From the NCBI GenBank assembly GCA_039105265.1, contig JAPFFF010000005.1, forward strand, positions 6,061,501-6,125,500: a stretch of 64,000 nt of DNA. The letters are read 5' to 3'. Source of the stretch: Tritrichomonas musculus. Lineage: Eukaryota; Parabasalia; Tritrichomonadida; Tritrichomonadidae. How positions within the stretch are numbered: the first letter of the stretch is position 1; every line of letters begins with the position of its first letter. The notes under the pieces are model-generated. The model saw nothing but the letters and a program-made list of their open reading frames with translations, was not told the DNA's origin and did no database searches. This document shows, one piece after another, positions 9,452 through 17,803 of this stretch. A program made the position numbers and the translations under genes.

Positions 9452-10723
9452 CTACTGCGCATATGATCTTACGCAAGTGACCATTCGATGGGTCTTATGA
9501 CTCGCGAATGACGCAGCAATTCTACAATCTATATCAGTTCTGATGTTATGAAAGTATAGATTTCGATGATATTTACATATATACTCAGTCGGATTTTGAT
9601 TTTTACTAGATCCGATATTAAGAAAATTTCGTGTATCTAAATCGAATACAAAACACTTACTATCAAATGATACATCACCCTCATTAAATAAATATGGATA
9701 CCCATAATCGGTTTCATAATCATTCCATTTATATGCACTATTATATGATTCATCATTATTAGGAGTAATCAAATAATCACAGTAGTAATCATCATCAGAC
9801 TTCTCGAATACTAATTGCTTCATTTGTTTATAACTGTAATTGAATATATTAACATCTTCACTAGTGATATAGAAAGGTATATCATATCCAATTATATCTT
9901 TAAACCACCATAGCATTAACTCATAATCATCACGAATACTATTTAAGCGATTTATTTTATCTACAAGTTCATCGGGAGAATCAATATAATATTTAAACAT
10001 TTCATCATGCATATAATTATATAAACTCATTCTATTAACACATTTTATTAACTTATTTCGAATATCATTCCATGTATCATCTTCATCAATCGTTATGTTA
10101 ATGGGAATACGAAACACATTAATTTCATCAGCTTTCATATTCGCTAAACGAATCTCTATTTGATTTTCGATACCTTTACTATTATTCAATTCATTATTAA
10201 TATCTTCTATTTCTTTAGATTCTAATGCATATCTCATAAACATATACAACTCATTATATTTTAATACAGACTTCATTACATCAATTTTCTCAATACGATC
10301 TAATCGATAATAGTATTTATGATATGTATTTTGAGATTTTTCATTGATTTCTTCTTTTAAACTTCTCTTCGTAGGATGATTAATATAATTCCAAAACACA
10401 TCAGGAAGATCATCTAATATACAATCTATTAGATCAATCAAGTAAACGACTTTACTCTCAGTAAACCCCTCATCGAACGTTTCTTTTTTATATTTTCGCA
10501 CGTATAATATAGAATTCAGTGTTTTATGTTTACGCTTTATATTAATAGATCGAATACCAATTATTTTTTCATTAACATTAGATGTGTTCCATTCAGGAGG
10601 ATACTTAAAATTAATTCTGTTAGAGTATACTTCATCTACAACTCCGTCAATTGATGAATTATAAGTAGTTTCCAATGGTAAATGCATTTGATCATTAACC
10701 TGTACGTCTCTTCTGTAACTCAT
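9452..10723 (-). CDS. Unrecognised 423-residue protein of the virus-like element
   Basis: The protein is acidic and aromatic-rich with no signal peptide or membrane segment. It has a long helical middle (about residues 110-290, with clusters such as ELYMFMRYALESKEIEDINNEL) and a C-terminal beta-type part rich in Tyr and Asp. It lies upstream of the replication-like gene on the same strand with a gap of about 200 bp that holds direct repeats. Size and position would allow a minor capsid (penton) protein or a packaging factor, but nothing in the sequence decides this. The start Met follows an AT-rich leader, and the small gene at 10,773 is on the same strand just upstream. Confidence 0.5.
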   Translation of the reverse strand: MSYRRDVQVNDQMHLPLETTYNSSIDGVVDEVYSNRINFKYPPEWNTSNVNEKIIGIRSINIKRKHKTLNSILYVRKYKKETFDEGFTESKVVYLIDLIDCILDDLPDVFWNYINHPTKRSLKEEINEKSQNTYHKYYYRLDRIEKIDVMKSVLKYNELYMFMRYALESKEIEDINNELNNSKGIENQIEIRLANMKADEINVFRIPINITIDEDDTWNDIRNKLIKCVNRMSLYNYMHDEMFKYYIDSPDELVDKINRLNSIRDDYELMLWWFKDIIGYDIPFYITSEDVNIFNYSYKQMKQLVFEKSDDDYYCDYLITPNNDESYNSAYKWNDYETDYGYPYLFNEGDVSFDSKCFVFDLDTRNFLNIGSSKNQNPTEYICKYHRNLYFHNIRTDIDCRIAASFASHKTHRMVTCVRSYAQ

Positions 10724-10772
10724 TTAATTTATGAAAAATAAAGCTAAGCTTTGGATGAGAAAAATAAAATCT

Positions 10773-10949
10773 TTATTTAGAGGTCGTTTTTGAAGAGTAA
10801 TCGATGACGTTGCATACGTTGAAATCCCTAACGATATCTACTGAGTCTAGGTATTCATGAAGATATTCGAGGATATCGTCGACGGACTGAATACGGTTAA
10901 TGTCATCTACATAGTCATAGAATCCATCGATGATTGATTCGATAGACAT
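10773..10949 (-). CDS. Small acidic protein (58 residues), virus-like element
   Basis: This short frame starts ATG at 10,949 and ends TAA at 10,773. It encodes a strongly acidic helical peptide with the motifs IIDGFYDYVDDIN and DILEYLHEYLDSVDI. Base composition is like that of the two larger minus-strand genes downstream, with which it forms a same-strand series. No family is recognised. The balanced composition and lack of low-complexity sequence favour a real gene. Confidence 0.45.
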   Translation of the reverse strand: MSIESIIDGFYDYVDDINRIQSVDDILEYLHEYLDSVDIVRDFNVCNVIDYSSKTTSK

Positions 10950-10979
10950 TTAGGGTAGAAAAAAATCATTTAAATTACG

Positions 10980-11235
10980 TTTGGGGTTATTTATTTTTGA
11001 GATCTCTATAAATAACAGTGTTTTTAGGGCTTGTGGAAGGGATTTGAAGGGGTGTTTCTAGAGGGTCCCAGATAGGGTTTTTCCGTGGTTTTGGGGTCTC
11101 TGGAAGAGTGTTTACAAAGCTCTGTAGCTATATAGTTATAGAGGTCATCATATATGTTCCAGGGGGTCTGGAAAGCTGTTAAGAGCCTCTGGGAAGCAGT
11201 TAAGAGCCTCTGGAGGACCTGTTAAGGATGGGTGG
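10980..11235. repeat. G-rich segment with direct repeats, possible element end
   Basis: This segment of about 250 bp is far richer in G on the + strand than anything nearby, with runs of three or four G around 11,037-11,100. It contains the direct repeat GTTAAGAGCCTCTGG twice (near 11,180 and 11,204), a third related GTTAAGG, and variants of GGTCTGGAA. Subterminal repeats like these are common at ends of large DNA elements. No matching inverted copy can be seen because the other end lies outside the window. Confidence 0.4.
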
Positions 11236-11241
11236 AGCTGG

Positions 11242-11823
11242 TTACATCGAAACCCTCCTTAACCTATCTACTCCATCTTCTTTAGAACATAAAGTATAGT
11301 TCCGTAATGAGTAAGCGAGACTTTTTGCGTATCTGTTTTCGTTTTTATCTAAATCGAATAATGCATTAATTGCTCTTTCGAGGAGCAGAAATGCCGATTG
11401 AAACTTTGTTTTTGGATTTTCGAATTTTCCTACTAATGATTTTAGTATTGCTAATGCTTTTTTTAAATCTTGAAATTCATCGATTGGTATATCATCAACT
11501 ATTTCTTTTATAATATCGGCACGGTTAAGAATAAAATGAACAATATTGTAGTCGTATATCCATCTGGTGTCGCAATGAACTAAGCATAAAGCCCCAATAT
11601 TTAAACAATTTTCTCTTCATAAATTTGAGATTTCATGTAACCGTTTAATAATATTATTGAGTTCTGGATTTCTTTCTGTGCAAGTTGTATATGCTCTGTG
11701 TACTCGATGACATAAACAAGGAACATAAATGATCTTTTTAATATTAGGAATTTGTAGAGTAGCTGCAACGAAATTTTTTGGACAAGCCTTATCAAAATGT
11801 GGACTGTCAAATTGATTTTTCTC
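11242..11823 (-). pseudogene. hAT-type transposase remnant
   Basis: Reading - from 11,823, the frame gives YVPCLCHRVHRAY, NPELNNIIKRLHEI, then (after one in-frame stop near 11,628) CDTRWIYDYNIVHFILNRAD, LKKALAILKSLVGKFENP and a helical end at the TAA 11,242-11,244. The C-x-C-H motif, the TRW motif about 65 residues later and the following helices are the order seen in the central and C-terminal part of hAT transposases. The N-terminal zinc finger and the first catalytic Asp region are absent, so this is a truncated, dead copy. No terminal inverted repeats or 8-bp target duplication were found. Confidence 0.65.
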
Positions 11824-12957
11824 ATTGGTAAGAAGGTTTTATGATTTTATAATAATATAATATAAAACTTTATTTTGAGCGTTTGTACTTTTTAAATAAA
11901 AGATTAAAATTCCTGGGAAAAATGTATAAATTCACAATGCTAAAAATGTGCATGCGGTCATCCTTTATTTGGTAAAAATATAAAATTAATTATAAATAAA
12001 TAAATATCAAATATATGAGAATAATTTATTGGTCGCGTTAAGCATAATTTTAATTTTATTCATGAAAAAATGTGAAAAATTTTGTAACAAAACAAAACAT
12101 AGAATTCTTTCTTTTTAATTATCTTTTTGAATTGGATTTAAATTATTAAAGGAAAGATTTCCAACCTAGTGAATCTGCAAGTTCCACGCTTTGAAAATAA
12201 AGAATTCAGATTGATTTCAAAATTAATAATTCAAAATTTGTTAATAATCCTAGGTTAAGAGATGAACTGCTATCAAAATGTTGCCTTGAAAAATTTATTG
12301 GCTTAATAAGACCAGTGATTGATTCTGCAAATTTCCAAGCCATACAACTGTTAAAGGCACCTCTCTCATTATTTTTTGACCATAATCCTAGTTACACTGA
12401 TCAAACTGCAATTATATTTGCAGATTCATTCAAAAAAGTTATTCCTTTCTGGAAAGATTATGATTTATGAAAATGATTTTAAATGAATCTAGATTAATCT
12501 AAATGAAAAATTAAATTAATTGAAGCTCCAAAACTCAAAAAGTATTTAAAGCTCAGAAACTTGTTATCGTGAGTATTTTACTTGTAAATTTGGTAAATTA
12601 TGAAATAATTAACATTATCAGAATGAGAAATATGAGCTTCAAACTAGCATCCATGATAAATAGCCGTGTGATTTCATCATTTCCCTAAATTAATGAGGTA
12701 TTAAAGTATATTCAAGTAACATATTCTTCCTTATATGTGAATATATTTTTTGTGTTGAATTTTTTTGTCGATTTTGAAAAATATATTTCATGGCTTATTG
12801 TTTCCCAGTTGCCATTTCTTCAACGAAATTGACAAAACTAGATTAATTAACAAAAAATAAAATTCAATGAGATAATTCAAAAGTAATTGAATAAAATAAT
12901 TATAGAAAAAATTGTTTTATTTTAAATATAATTCAAAAAGTTCAAGTATTTTGAAAA
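11824..12957. other. Intergenic AT-rich DNA with one short unrecognised frame
   Basis: Most of this stretch is plain AT-rich sequence. A frame open from 12,201 to 12,470 (+) gives a globular-looking segment (FIGLIRPVIDSANFQAIQLL, then SFKKVIPFWKDYDL) without a start codon. It may be the 3' remnant of a gene, but no family is recognised. Confidence 0.4.
12933..12948 (+). promoter_or_regulatory. Shared upstream motif TCAAAAAGTTCAAGTA
   Basis: This 16-base stretch ends 9 bp before the start codon of the LRR-pseudokinase gene. A copy with one difference (TCAAAAAGTTCAAATA) lies at 57,393-57,408, 30 bp before the start of the methyltransferase-like gene. Both are on the coding strand. This suggests a core-promoter or upstream element, since trichomonad 5' leaders are very short. 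No perfect TCAYTW initiator is seen next to either start. Confidence 0.35.
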
Positions 12958-15354
12958 ATGGAAATCGAAATCAATAAATTAAGATTTCAGTTAAACAAAG
13001 AAGATCATACATCGTCAGTTAGCAAATCTCCAAAAGCATCAGGAAAAGTTTTTATTCCTCAATTTATTGAATATGAACATGAAAAATATAATATAATATC
13101 ACTAGGCCAAAATGCATTTGAATTTAACACCATTGAAAGCATAGAATTTCCAGAAGAATCAGAAATTCTGTCTTTTGAAAAGGATTGTTTCTATTTTGCA
13201 AATATTCAAAAAATCCAAATCCCAGCCAAACTTAAAAATCTCAATGACAAATGGAATTCTAATATCAATGATTTAACCGAAATCAAAGTATCACCGAAAA
13301 ACAAAGAATTTACCTATTTCAAAGGCCAATTTCTTGTTGGTAAAATAAGTAAAGATAGTTGCACCTATGATATCCTTCATTATGCACGATATGACATTGA
13401 AGAAGCTATCATTCCACCACAAATACAGATTCTCAAAAAAAATTCTTTCATTGATCATCATAAATTAAGATCAATAATTTTTCCCAATAATTCAGAAGCC
13501 AAGTGTATTGAGAGAGCTGTATTTACAGGGACACCTATTGAGCGATTAAAAATCCCCGACACTCTTAAAGAAATAGATTTTTCGAATTTTGAAAATTTAT
13601 CAAATTTGAATGACATTGAAATTTCAAAGAAAAACAAATTTTTTCTGTTTGTTGAAGGAAAATATCTCGTTAAAAAGAAAAAGAAAAGTAACCGAAGATT
13701 TAGTCAACTTATTTTTTGTCGTCGCGATGCAGAAGAGATTACAATTCCGTCTGAAATCCGAGAAATCACTCGGTTTTCATTCAATAAATGCGTCAGGTTG
13801 CGTTCATTGAATTTTGAAGTCAATTCATCACTTGAAATAATCGATAATGATGCATTTATTTATTCTTCCGGGTTGACAGAAATTGTTTTGCCAGCGTCTG
13901 TGAAAAAAGTCGGTTATCAATCGTTCTATGGAATTGGAACTCTTGAAACCGTTAAATTTCTCGGAAGATTCGTTGAAATTCAATTCTGGTGCTTTGGAAA
14001 CTGCCCAAAGTTGCAGTCTGTAATGTTTCCGAACGCCATTGGACTCAACTTTAGCAACAGTCGATCATTTGATTTCATTCCAGAAGATTCGAAAATTTAT
14101 GTTCCGAAGAAGGCAAGACTAATTGGCCCAGGTTTTGAAAAGTGCCAAGAGCATCTTGTTTTCATTGAGAAGCCAAGGAAGTCATTAATTAAAGAATTGA
14201 AAAAAGAACTCAAAATTCAAAAAGAAAACCAAGAAGAAGAAGAAGAATATAATGAAGTTAATGAAAATAACCATATAGAAGAAGAAGAAGAAGAGGAAAG
14301 TAAAAGAGATAAAGATATACAGCTTCTCTTGTCTCATATCAGGTATCTTGAAAGTCGTCTTAGTCAATATGAAAAAGTCGATCCTTTTGAATTCGATGAT
14401 GAAGATGACTTTGCAAATGAATATCAAAATGAAACAAACAATCGAAACGTTTTTATTAATACTGAAGTTGAAGAGGAATTTCATGATGTCATTGAAAAAG
14501 TCGGTGAAAGCGATAGATACGCCGCGTACAAAGTAATTGACAACAGAGACAAAAGAATCATTTGTAAAAAGGTGTTAAAAATAGACGAACATCGAGGAAT
14601 CTTCAACAAATTTGAAAATTTCATTTATTTGAATCATCCGTGCATTTGTCAAGCTTACGGATTCAATATGGATGAAAAAGTCAACATTAACAGTGACAAT
14701 AAAATTGCAACATTAAAAGAATCAAACGAAAATATCGAAGAAATCAAATATTTAAATGAAACTCGACCTGTTTCAACTTCTGCTCTTTTCATGGAATTTC
14801 TTCCTTATAAATTAAAAAATGCAATTATTAAAGGCATTTTAAATAATACATTAAAAACTCGCATCGCTGTTGAGATTGCATTTGGCTTGTCTTTTATTCA
14901 CCAGCAAGAAATGAATTACCAAAATCTGACAGTTGAAAGTGTCATGCTAAATTACGCTTTTGAGGCAAAAATCACTGATTTCAATTGCAGTGAAATCGGA
15001 TACAACAGTAAAAATGACATTTATGCTTACGGAATCCTTCTGTTTGTCATCTTCACTGGCCAGAAGCCAATAATTGAAAATGGAAGATTGACTTCACTTG
15101 ATTTCAATTCATCAATCTCTAAATATTGCATCGGTTTGATTGAAAAATGCATAGAAAGCGATATGTCTAGACGACCTGAAATCGATGAAATTATTGATGA
15201 TATGAAAAAGCATTCTTTCGCTTTGGCAAGCGAGGTTGACCGTAATATCGTATATCAGCAATATAAAAAGCTCGAAGCAATTAGAAAACAAAATAAGCAA
15301 CTTAAAATGTACTTAAAACGGTCTAAATTGAAGAATACTCAATTTATTTATTAA
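12958..15354 (+). CDS. BspA-like LRR protein fused to a pseudokinase
   Basis: The 798-residue protein begins with BspA/LRR_5-type leucine-rich repeats (about residues 30-405, with repeated I(P/E)FP/IPxxLKxI motifs). A highly acidic Glu-rich linker (about 410-445) and a short coiled coil follow, then a kinase fold (about 515-765). In the kinase the VAIK-like lysine is in CKK (537-538), but the catalytic HRD is Y654-Q655-N656, DFG is DFN (674-676) and the glycine loop is weak. The helical landmarks NDIYAYGILLFVIFTGQKP and SDMSRRPEI are intact. It should therefore bind partners rather than phosphorylate. BspA-like repeats are common in trichomonads on surface and cytosolic proteins. No signal peptide or membrane segment is present, so a cytosolic scaffold is likely. 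Start: the only Met after an AT-rich leader. Confidence 0.85.
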   Translation: MEIEINKLRFQLNKEDHTSSVSKSPKASGKVFIPQFIEYEHEKYNIISLGQNAFEFNTIESIEFPEESEILSFEKDCFYFANIQKIQIPAKLKNLNDKWNSNINDLTEIKVSPKNKEFTYFKGQFLVGKISKDSCTYDILHYARYDIEEAIIPPQIQILKKNSFIDHHKLRSIIFPNNSEAKCIERAVFTGTPIERLKIPDTLKEIDFSNFENLSNLNDIEISKKNKFFLFVEGKYLVKKKKKSNRRFSQLIFCRRDAEEITIPSEIREITRFSFNKCVRLRSLNFEVNSSLEIIDNDAFIYSSGLTEIVLPASVKKVGYQSFYGIGTLETVKFLGRFVEIQFWCFGNCPKLQSVMFPNAIGLNFSNSRSFDFIPEDSKIYVPKKARLIGPGFEKCQEHLVFIEKPRKSLIKELKKELKIQKENQEEEEEYNEVNENNHIEEEEEEESKRDKDIQLLLSHIRYLESRLSQYEKVDPFEFDDEDDFANEYQNETNNRNVFINTEVEEEFHDVIEKVGESDRYAAYKVIDNRDKRIICKKVLKIDEHRGIFNKFENFIYLNHPCICQAYGFNMDEKVNINSDNKIATLKESNENIEEIKYLNETRPVSTSALFMEFLPYKLKNAIIKGILNNTLKTRIAVEIAFGLSFIHQQEMNYQNLTVESVMLNYAFEAKITDFNCSEIGYNSKNDIYAYGILLFVIFTGQKPIIENGRLTSLDFNSSISKYCIGLIEKCIESDMSRRPEIDEIIDDMKKHSFALASEVDRNIVYQQYKKLEAIRKQNKQLKMYLKRSKLKNTQFIY

Positions 15355-15411
15355 ATAAAAACATTCGTCTTTTTAATCTTTTTTAAAATTAAAAAAAAAA
15401 AAGCAAAAAAT

Positions 15412-15485
15412 CTCTTCCCGTGTGGATCGAACACACGACTTCCAGATTAACAGTCTGACACTCTAACCAACTGAGTTAGGGAAGA
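15412..15485 (-). tRNA. tRNA-Asn: tRNA-Asn (GTT)
   Basis: A full cloverleaf folds on the minus strand. The acceptor TCTTCCC/GGGAAGA is perfect, the D stem is ACTC/GAGT, the anticodon stem TCAGA/TCTGG holds the loop CTGTTAA with anticodon GTT, and the T stem GTGTG/CACAC holds the loop TTCGATC. The discriminator base is G. A long T run follows downstream on the minus strand, as expected for an RNA polymerase III terminator. CCA is not encoded. Confidence 0.95.
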
Positions 15486-15888
15486 AGTCTGTTACTATTT
15501 TCTTTTGCTAATTTTTCATCATCATGCAATCATAGTAAATTTGATTTTATAAAATCTGTATGATCTGATTTTATTGCAGTTAATATACAGCGATTAGTAA
15601 TTGATACTCTTGAATATTAATTACATTGTCAGAATTATTATTTGTATATTGAATCCCTAATTCACCATTTCGTTGCTCAAATGATGAATATACAAATGAT
15701 TACATATATTATATAAATGAAGAATTAGATAAAAATTCTCTTGTTTAATGTATTTTATTATTCCTGGTTGTGAAATTGATAAAATTAAAAAAATGTGACC
15801 GTTTAAATTTGATTTGAATTTTCACAAATAAATTGTGATAAAATTTGGTCTTTTTCATTTTTTTTGTAGCAATATTTGGTTTCATATC
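15486..15888. other. Intergenic AT-rich DNA
   Basis: About 400 bp between the tRNA and a MITE. No reading frame, repeat or structure worth naming was seen. Confidence 0.6.
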
Positions 15889-16122
15889 TACAGTACAGTA
15901 ACAAAAATGGAAAATGATTCAAAAAATGGAAAATCTGACTTTTTGATAAAAAAAAGATGAAACAAAAAATAAAAATTGAAAAGAAACTTTCAAAAAGTTA
16001 GATTTTCCATTTTTTTATTCTCAAAAAAATTCAGAAAAAAATTTAATGAATATTTGGTAATATTCTCAGAAAAGTGGAATTTTCCATTAAAAATACGTTT
16101 TTAGTTTTGTTACTGTACTGTA
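15889..16122. mobile_element. Tc1/mariner-type MITE, 234 bp with TA ends
   Basis: The ends are perfect 16-bp inverted repeats, CAGTACAGTAACAAAA at 15,891-15,906 and its complement at 16,105-16,120, flanked by TA on both sides (15,889-15,890 and 16,121-16,122). Inside, several GGAAAAT/ATTTTCC segments extend the foldback character. There is no coding capacity. TA target duplication and termini starting CAGT are typical of Tc1/mariner (pogo-type) non-autonomous elements. It ends 15 bp before the start codon of the IBD gene. The ends do not match those of the mariner at 17.8 kb, so that copy is not its parent. Confidence 0.8.
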
Positions 16123-16137
16123 TATAATTTTTATAAA

Positions 16138-16887
16138 ATGAATTCCACTAATAATTGTACAATTCAACCAATCAACGAAAAAGAAATGCCATTTTATTCA
16201 ATTATATCGCCATCTGATCAATTCCAATATCAAGAATTACGCCGTAGACTCTCATCAAACGAAAATCGTTACAATCGCAACAAAAAAATTGAATCTTTTC
16301 AAGAATCAATTGAAGATATCAAGAAATTCTGCATCAGAAATGATGAAGATGACTGGAAAAGATTTCTGATTTGCGGAATATGCTGGATTGATGATGGAAT
16401 CTGCATTAATACGAGGCGACTCCAGTATTTACTAGGGAAAAGTAAATCATCGATTAATGGGTCTCTTCAAAAAATGGATTACATAACAATTCCAGCAAAA
16501 GGAACTGATGCAGATCCTTTGTTAAAAGTTATTCCATTTTTAAAAAATAAATTTGAAGAACAAAGACAATGGACAATCAGAAAGATCCCATCAAAATCGC
16601 AAGTAGAATCTCAAAATAATAATACCATTAAACCGACATGCCACCATTGCAAGTTAAAAGATAATTCAAATGATTCAGAAAAAATAAATGACCCACCGAT
16701 AAGAAAACCTTGTGCATTTGGATGTACCTGTGGCTGTGATTGTAAATTTAATGGCGAAGCCGAGCATCCTTGCACTTGCATATATCCAGATGACTCCTAT
16801 GAATATGGAAAAGACGTTTGTCATTGTGAAAAAATTGCAGGAATGGCACAAATGCAGCCAATTGTTTATGATGAAACTCTCAACTGA
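16138..16887 (+). CDS. Initiator-binding-domain (IBD) protein with Cys-rich tail
   Basis: The 249-residue protein has, at about residues 25-145, the pattern of the parabasalid initiator-binding domain known from T. vaginalis IBP39: YQELRRRLSS, then WKRFLICGICWIDDGICINT, then LQYLLGKSKSSINGSLQKM. The last is the winged-helix recognition region, which in IBP39 binds the TCAYTW initiator. The C-terminal 80 residues have 11 cysteines in CxxC, CxC and CxCxCxC arrangements, unlike the helical C-terminal domain of IBP39, and may bind metal. It is therefore a probable DNA-binding regulator of a lineage-expanded family, with a different effector end. The start codon is only 15 bp from the end of a MITE, so any promoter must lie within or at the edge of that element. 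The family call is from memory of the motif. Confidence 0.75.
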   Translation: MNSTNNCTIQPINEKEMPFYSIISPSDQFQYQELRRRLSSNENRYNRNKKIESFQESIEDIKKFCIRNDEDDWKRFLICGICWIDDGICINTRRLQYLLGKSKSSINGSLQKMDYITIPAKGTDADPLLKVIPFLKNKFEEQRQWTIRKIPSKSQVESQNNNTIKPTCHHCKLKDNSNDSEKINDPPIRKPCAFGCTCGCDCKFNGEAEHPCTCIYPDDSYEYGKDVCHCEKIAGMAQMQPIVYDETLN

Positions 16888-17803
16888 AAATTTTGAAACC
16901 ATTTTTTGTTTAATTCTTAATGGAAGAGTTCTCTCTGTTGAGAATGGCTGGAAAAAGTATGAAAGATAAAATGATACAGCATTCATAACTAGAATTCCTT
17001 AAGAGACAACTAAAAAGGACCTCTTAAATGAATTCATCAGAAGAAAAAAAAAAGTTTACATTGTATGGGAGAGAATCGATGAAACTTTAAATCATTCCTT
17101 TTGTTGATTGGCTGACTTCTTCATTGATTCAATTTAAACACAAAACAAAATTTTGATCTATTAATAAATTTGAAATGTTGAACCTTTTGGTATTTCATCT
17201 TTTGTTTCGTTCTTGAACAATGATATAACCATGGAAACATGACCGAATGATGAATATGACATAAAAAAAAAAAAAAAAATAATAATAATAATAATATTTA
17301 AAAATATAATAAAAAATAAGATTAAATAATGATACGTTTGTTCAATAATGGCAGAGAGCGAGCTGCCTCCCGCTGCAACAACTTTTCGTGGATATTCCGA
17401 GAGTGCTACAAGAAGTGTAAACAGAATAAACTAGGAAATTACGAAAATTGACAGATGTTTAGTTTAATTTGATGCTGTTTATGATAAATAATAACATATC
17501 TTTTACTATTTAATTTTCATCAAACATGTTGACAATATGAATAAATTTATTTGCTTTTGTGCCGATAATTTCAAATTTATGCTGTGATTGAATTTTTATT
17601 AAAAAAAACTTAAAAAATGCTGAAGAATTGTTAAAATGAGTAAATAGTATTAATTGCTTTGCATTTGAACTAAATTTTTTTAGATAAAGATTTCAGAAGT
17701 AAATAATAAATATGATGAATGATTAATGGATCGTTTTGTATCAATAAAAAATAAGATAAATCTTATTTCTTTTACTATATAATTCTATTCAATTTTTGTA
17801 ATA
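16888..17803. other. Intergenic AT-rich DNA
   Basis: Contains an A-run and ATA-repeat near 17,265-17,300. It also holds one short, relatively GC-rich 28-codon frame at 17,348-17,434 (start MAESELPPAATTFRGYSES). Its codon choice differs from its surroundings, so it may be a remnant of something larger. Nothing else was seen. Confidence 0.45.

Larger units (their letters stand above)
1..11235. mobile_element. Polinton/Maverick-like virus-like element (fossil), left part outside window
   Basis: This stretch carries a set of virus-type genes unlike the host genes around it. On + are three tandem fibre/spike-like genes (1-5739) and a capsid-like fragment (about 6032-6622). On - are an 810-residue replication-protein-like gene, a 423-residue gene and a 58-residue gene. 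A G-rich, direct-repeat-bearing segment (about 10,980-11,230) may be its right end, and a decayed hAT transposon lies beyond. Large multi-gene elements of this kind are known in trichomonads as Mavericks/Polintons. No polymerase B, integrase, ATPase or protease is visible here, so the family name is an inference from the capsid-like and fibre-like genes. Most frames are long and open, which suggests a fairly young copy, with perhaps two or three visible breaks. The left boundary is not in the window. Confidence 0.55.

Noticed and set aside
17348-17434. 28-codon frame starting MAESELPPAATTF
   Set aside because: Balanced composition is curious, but it is too short, has no downstream continuation and no splice-site pattern of the trichomonad type was found after it.
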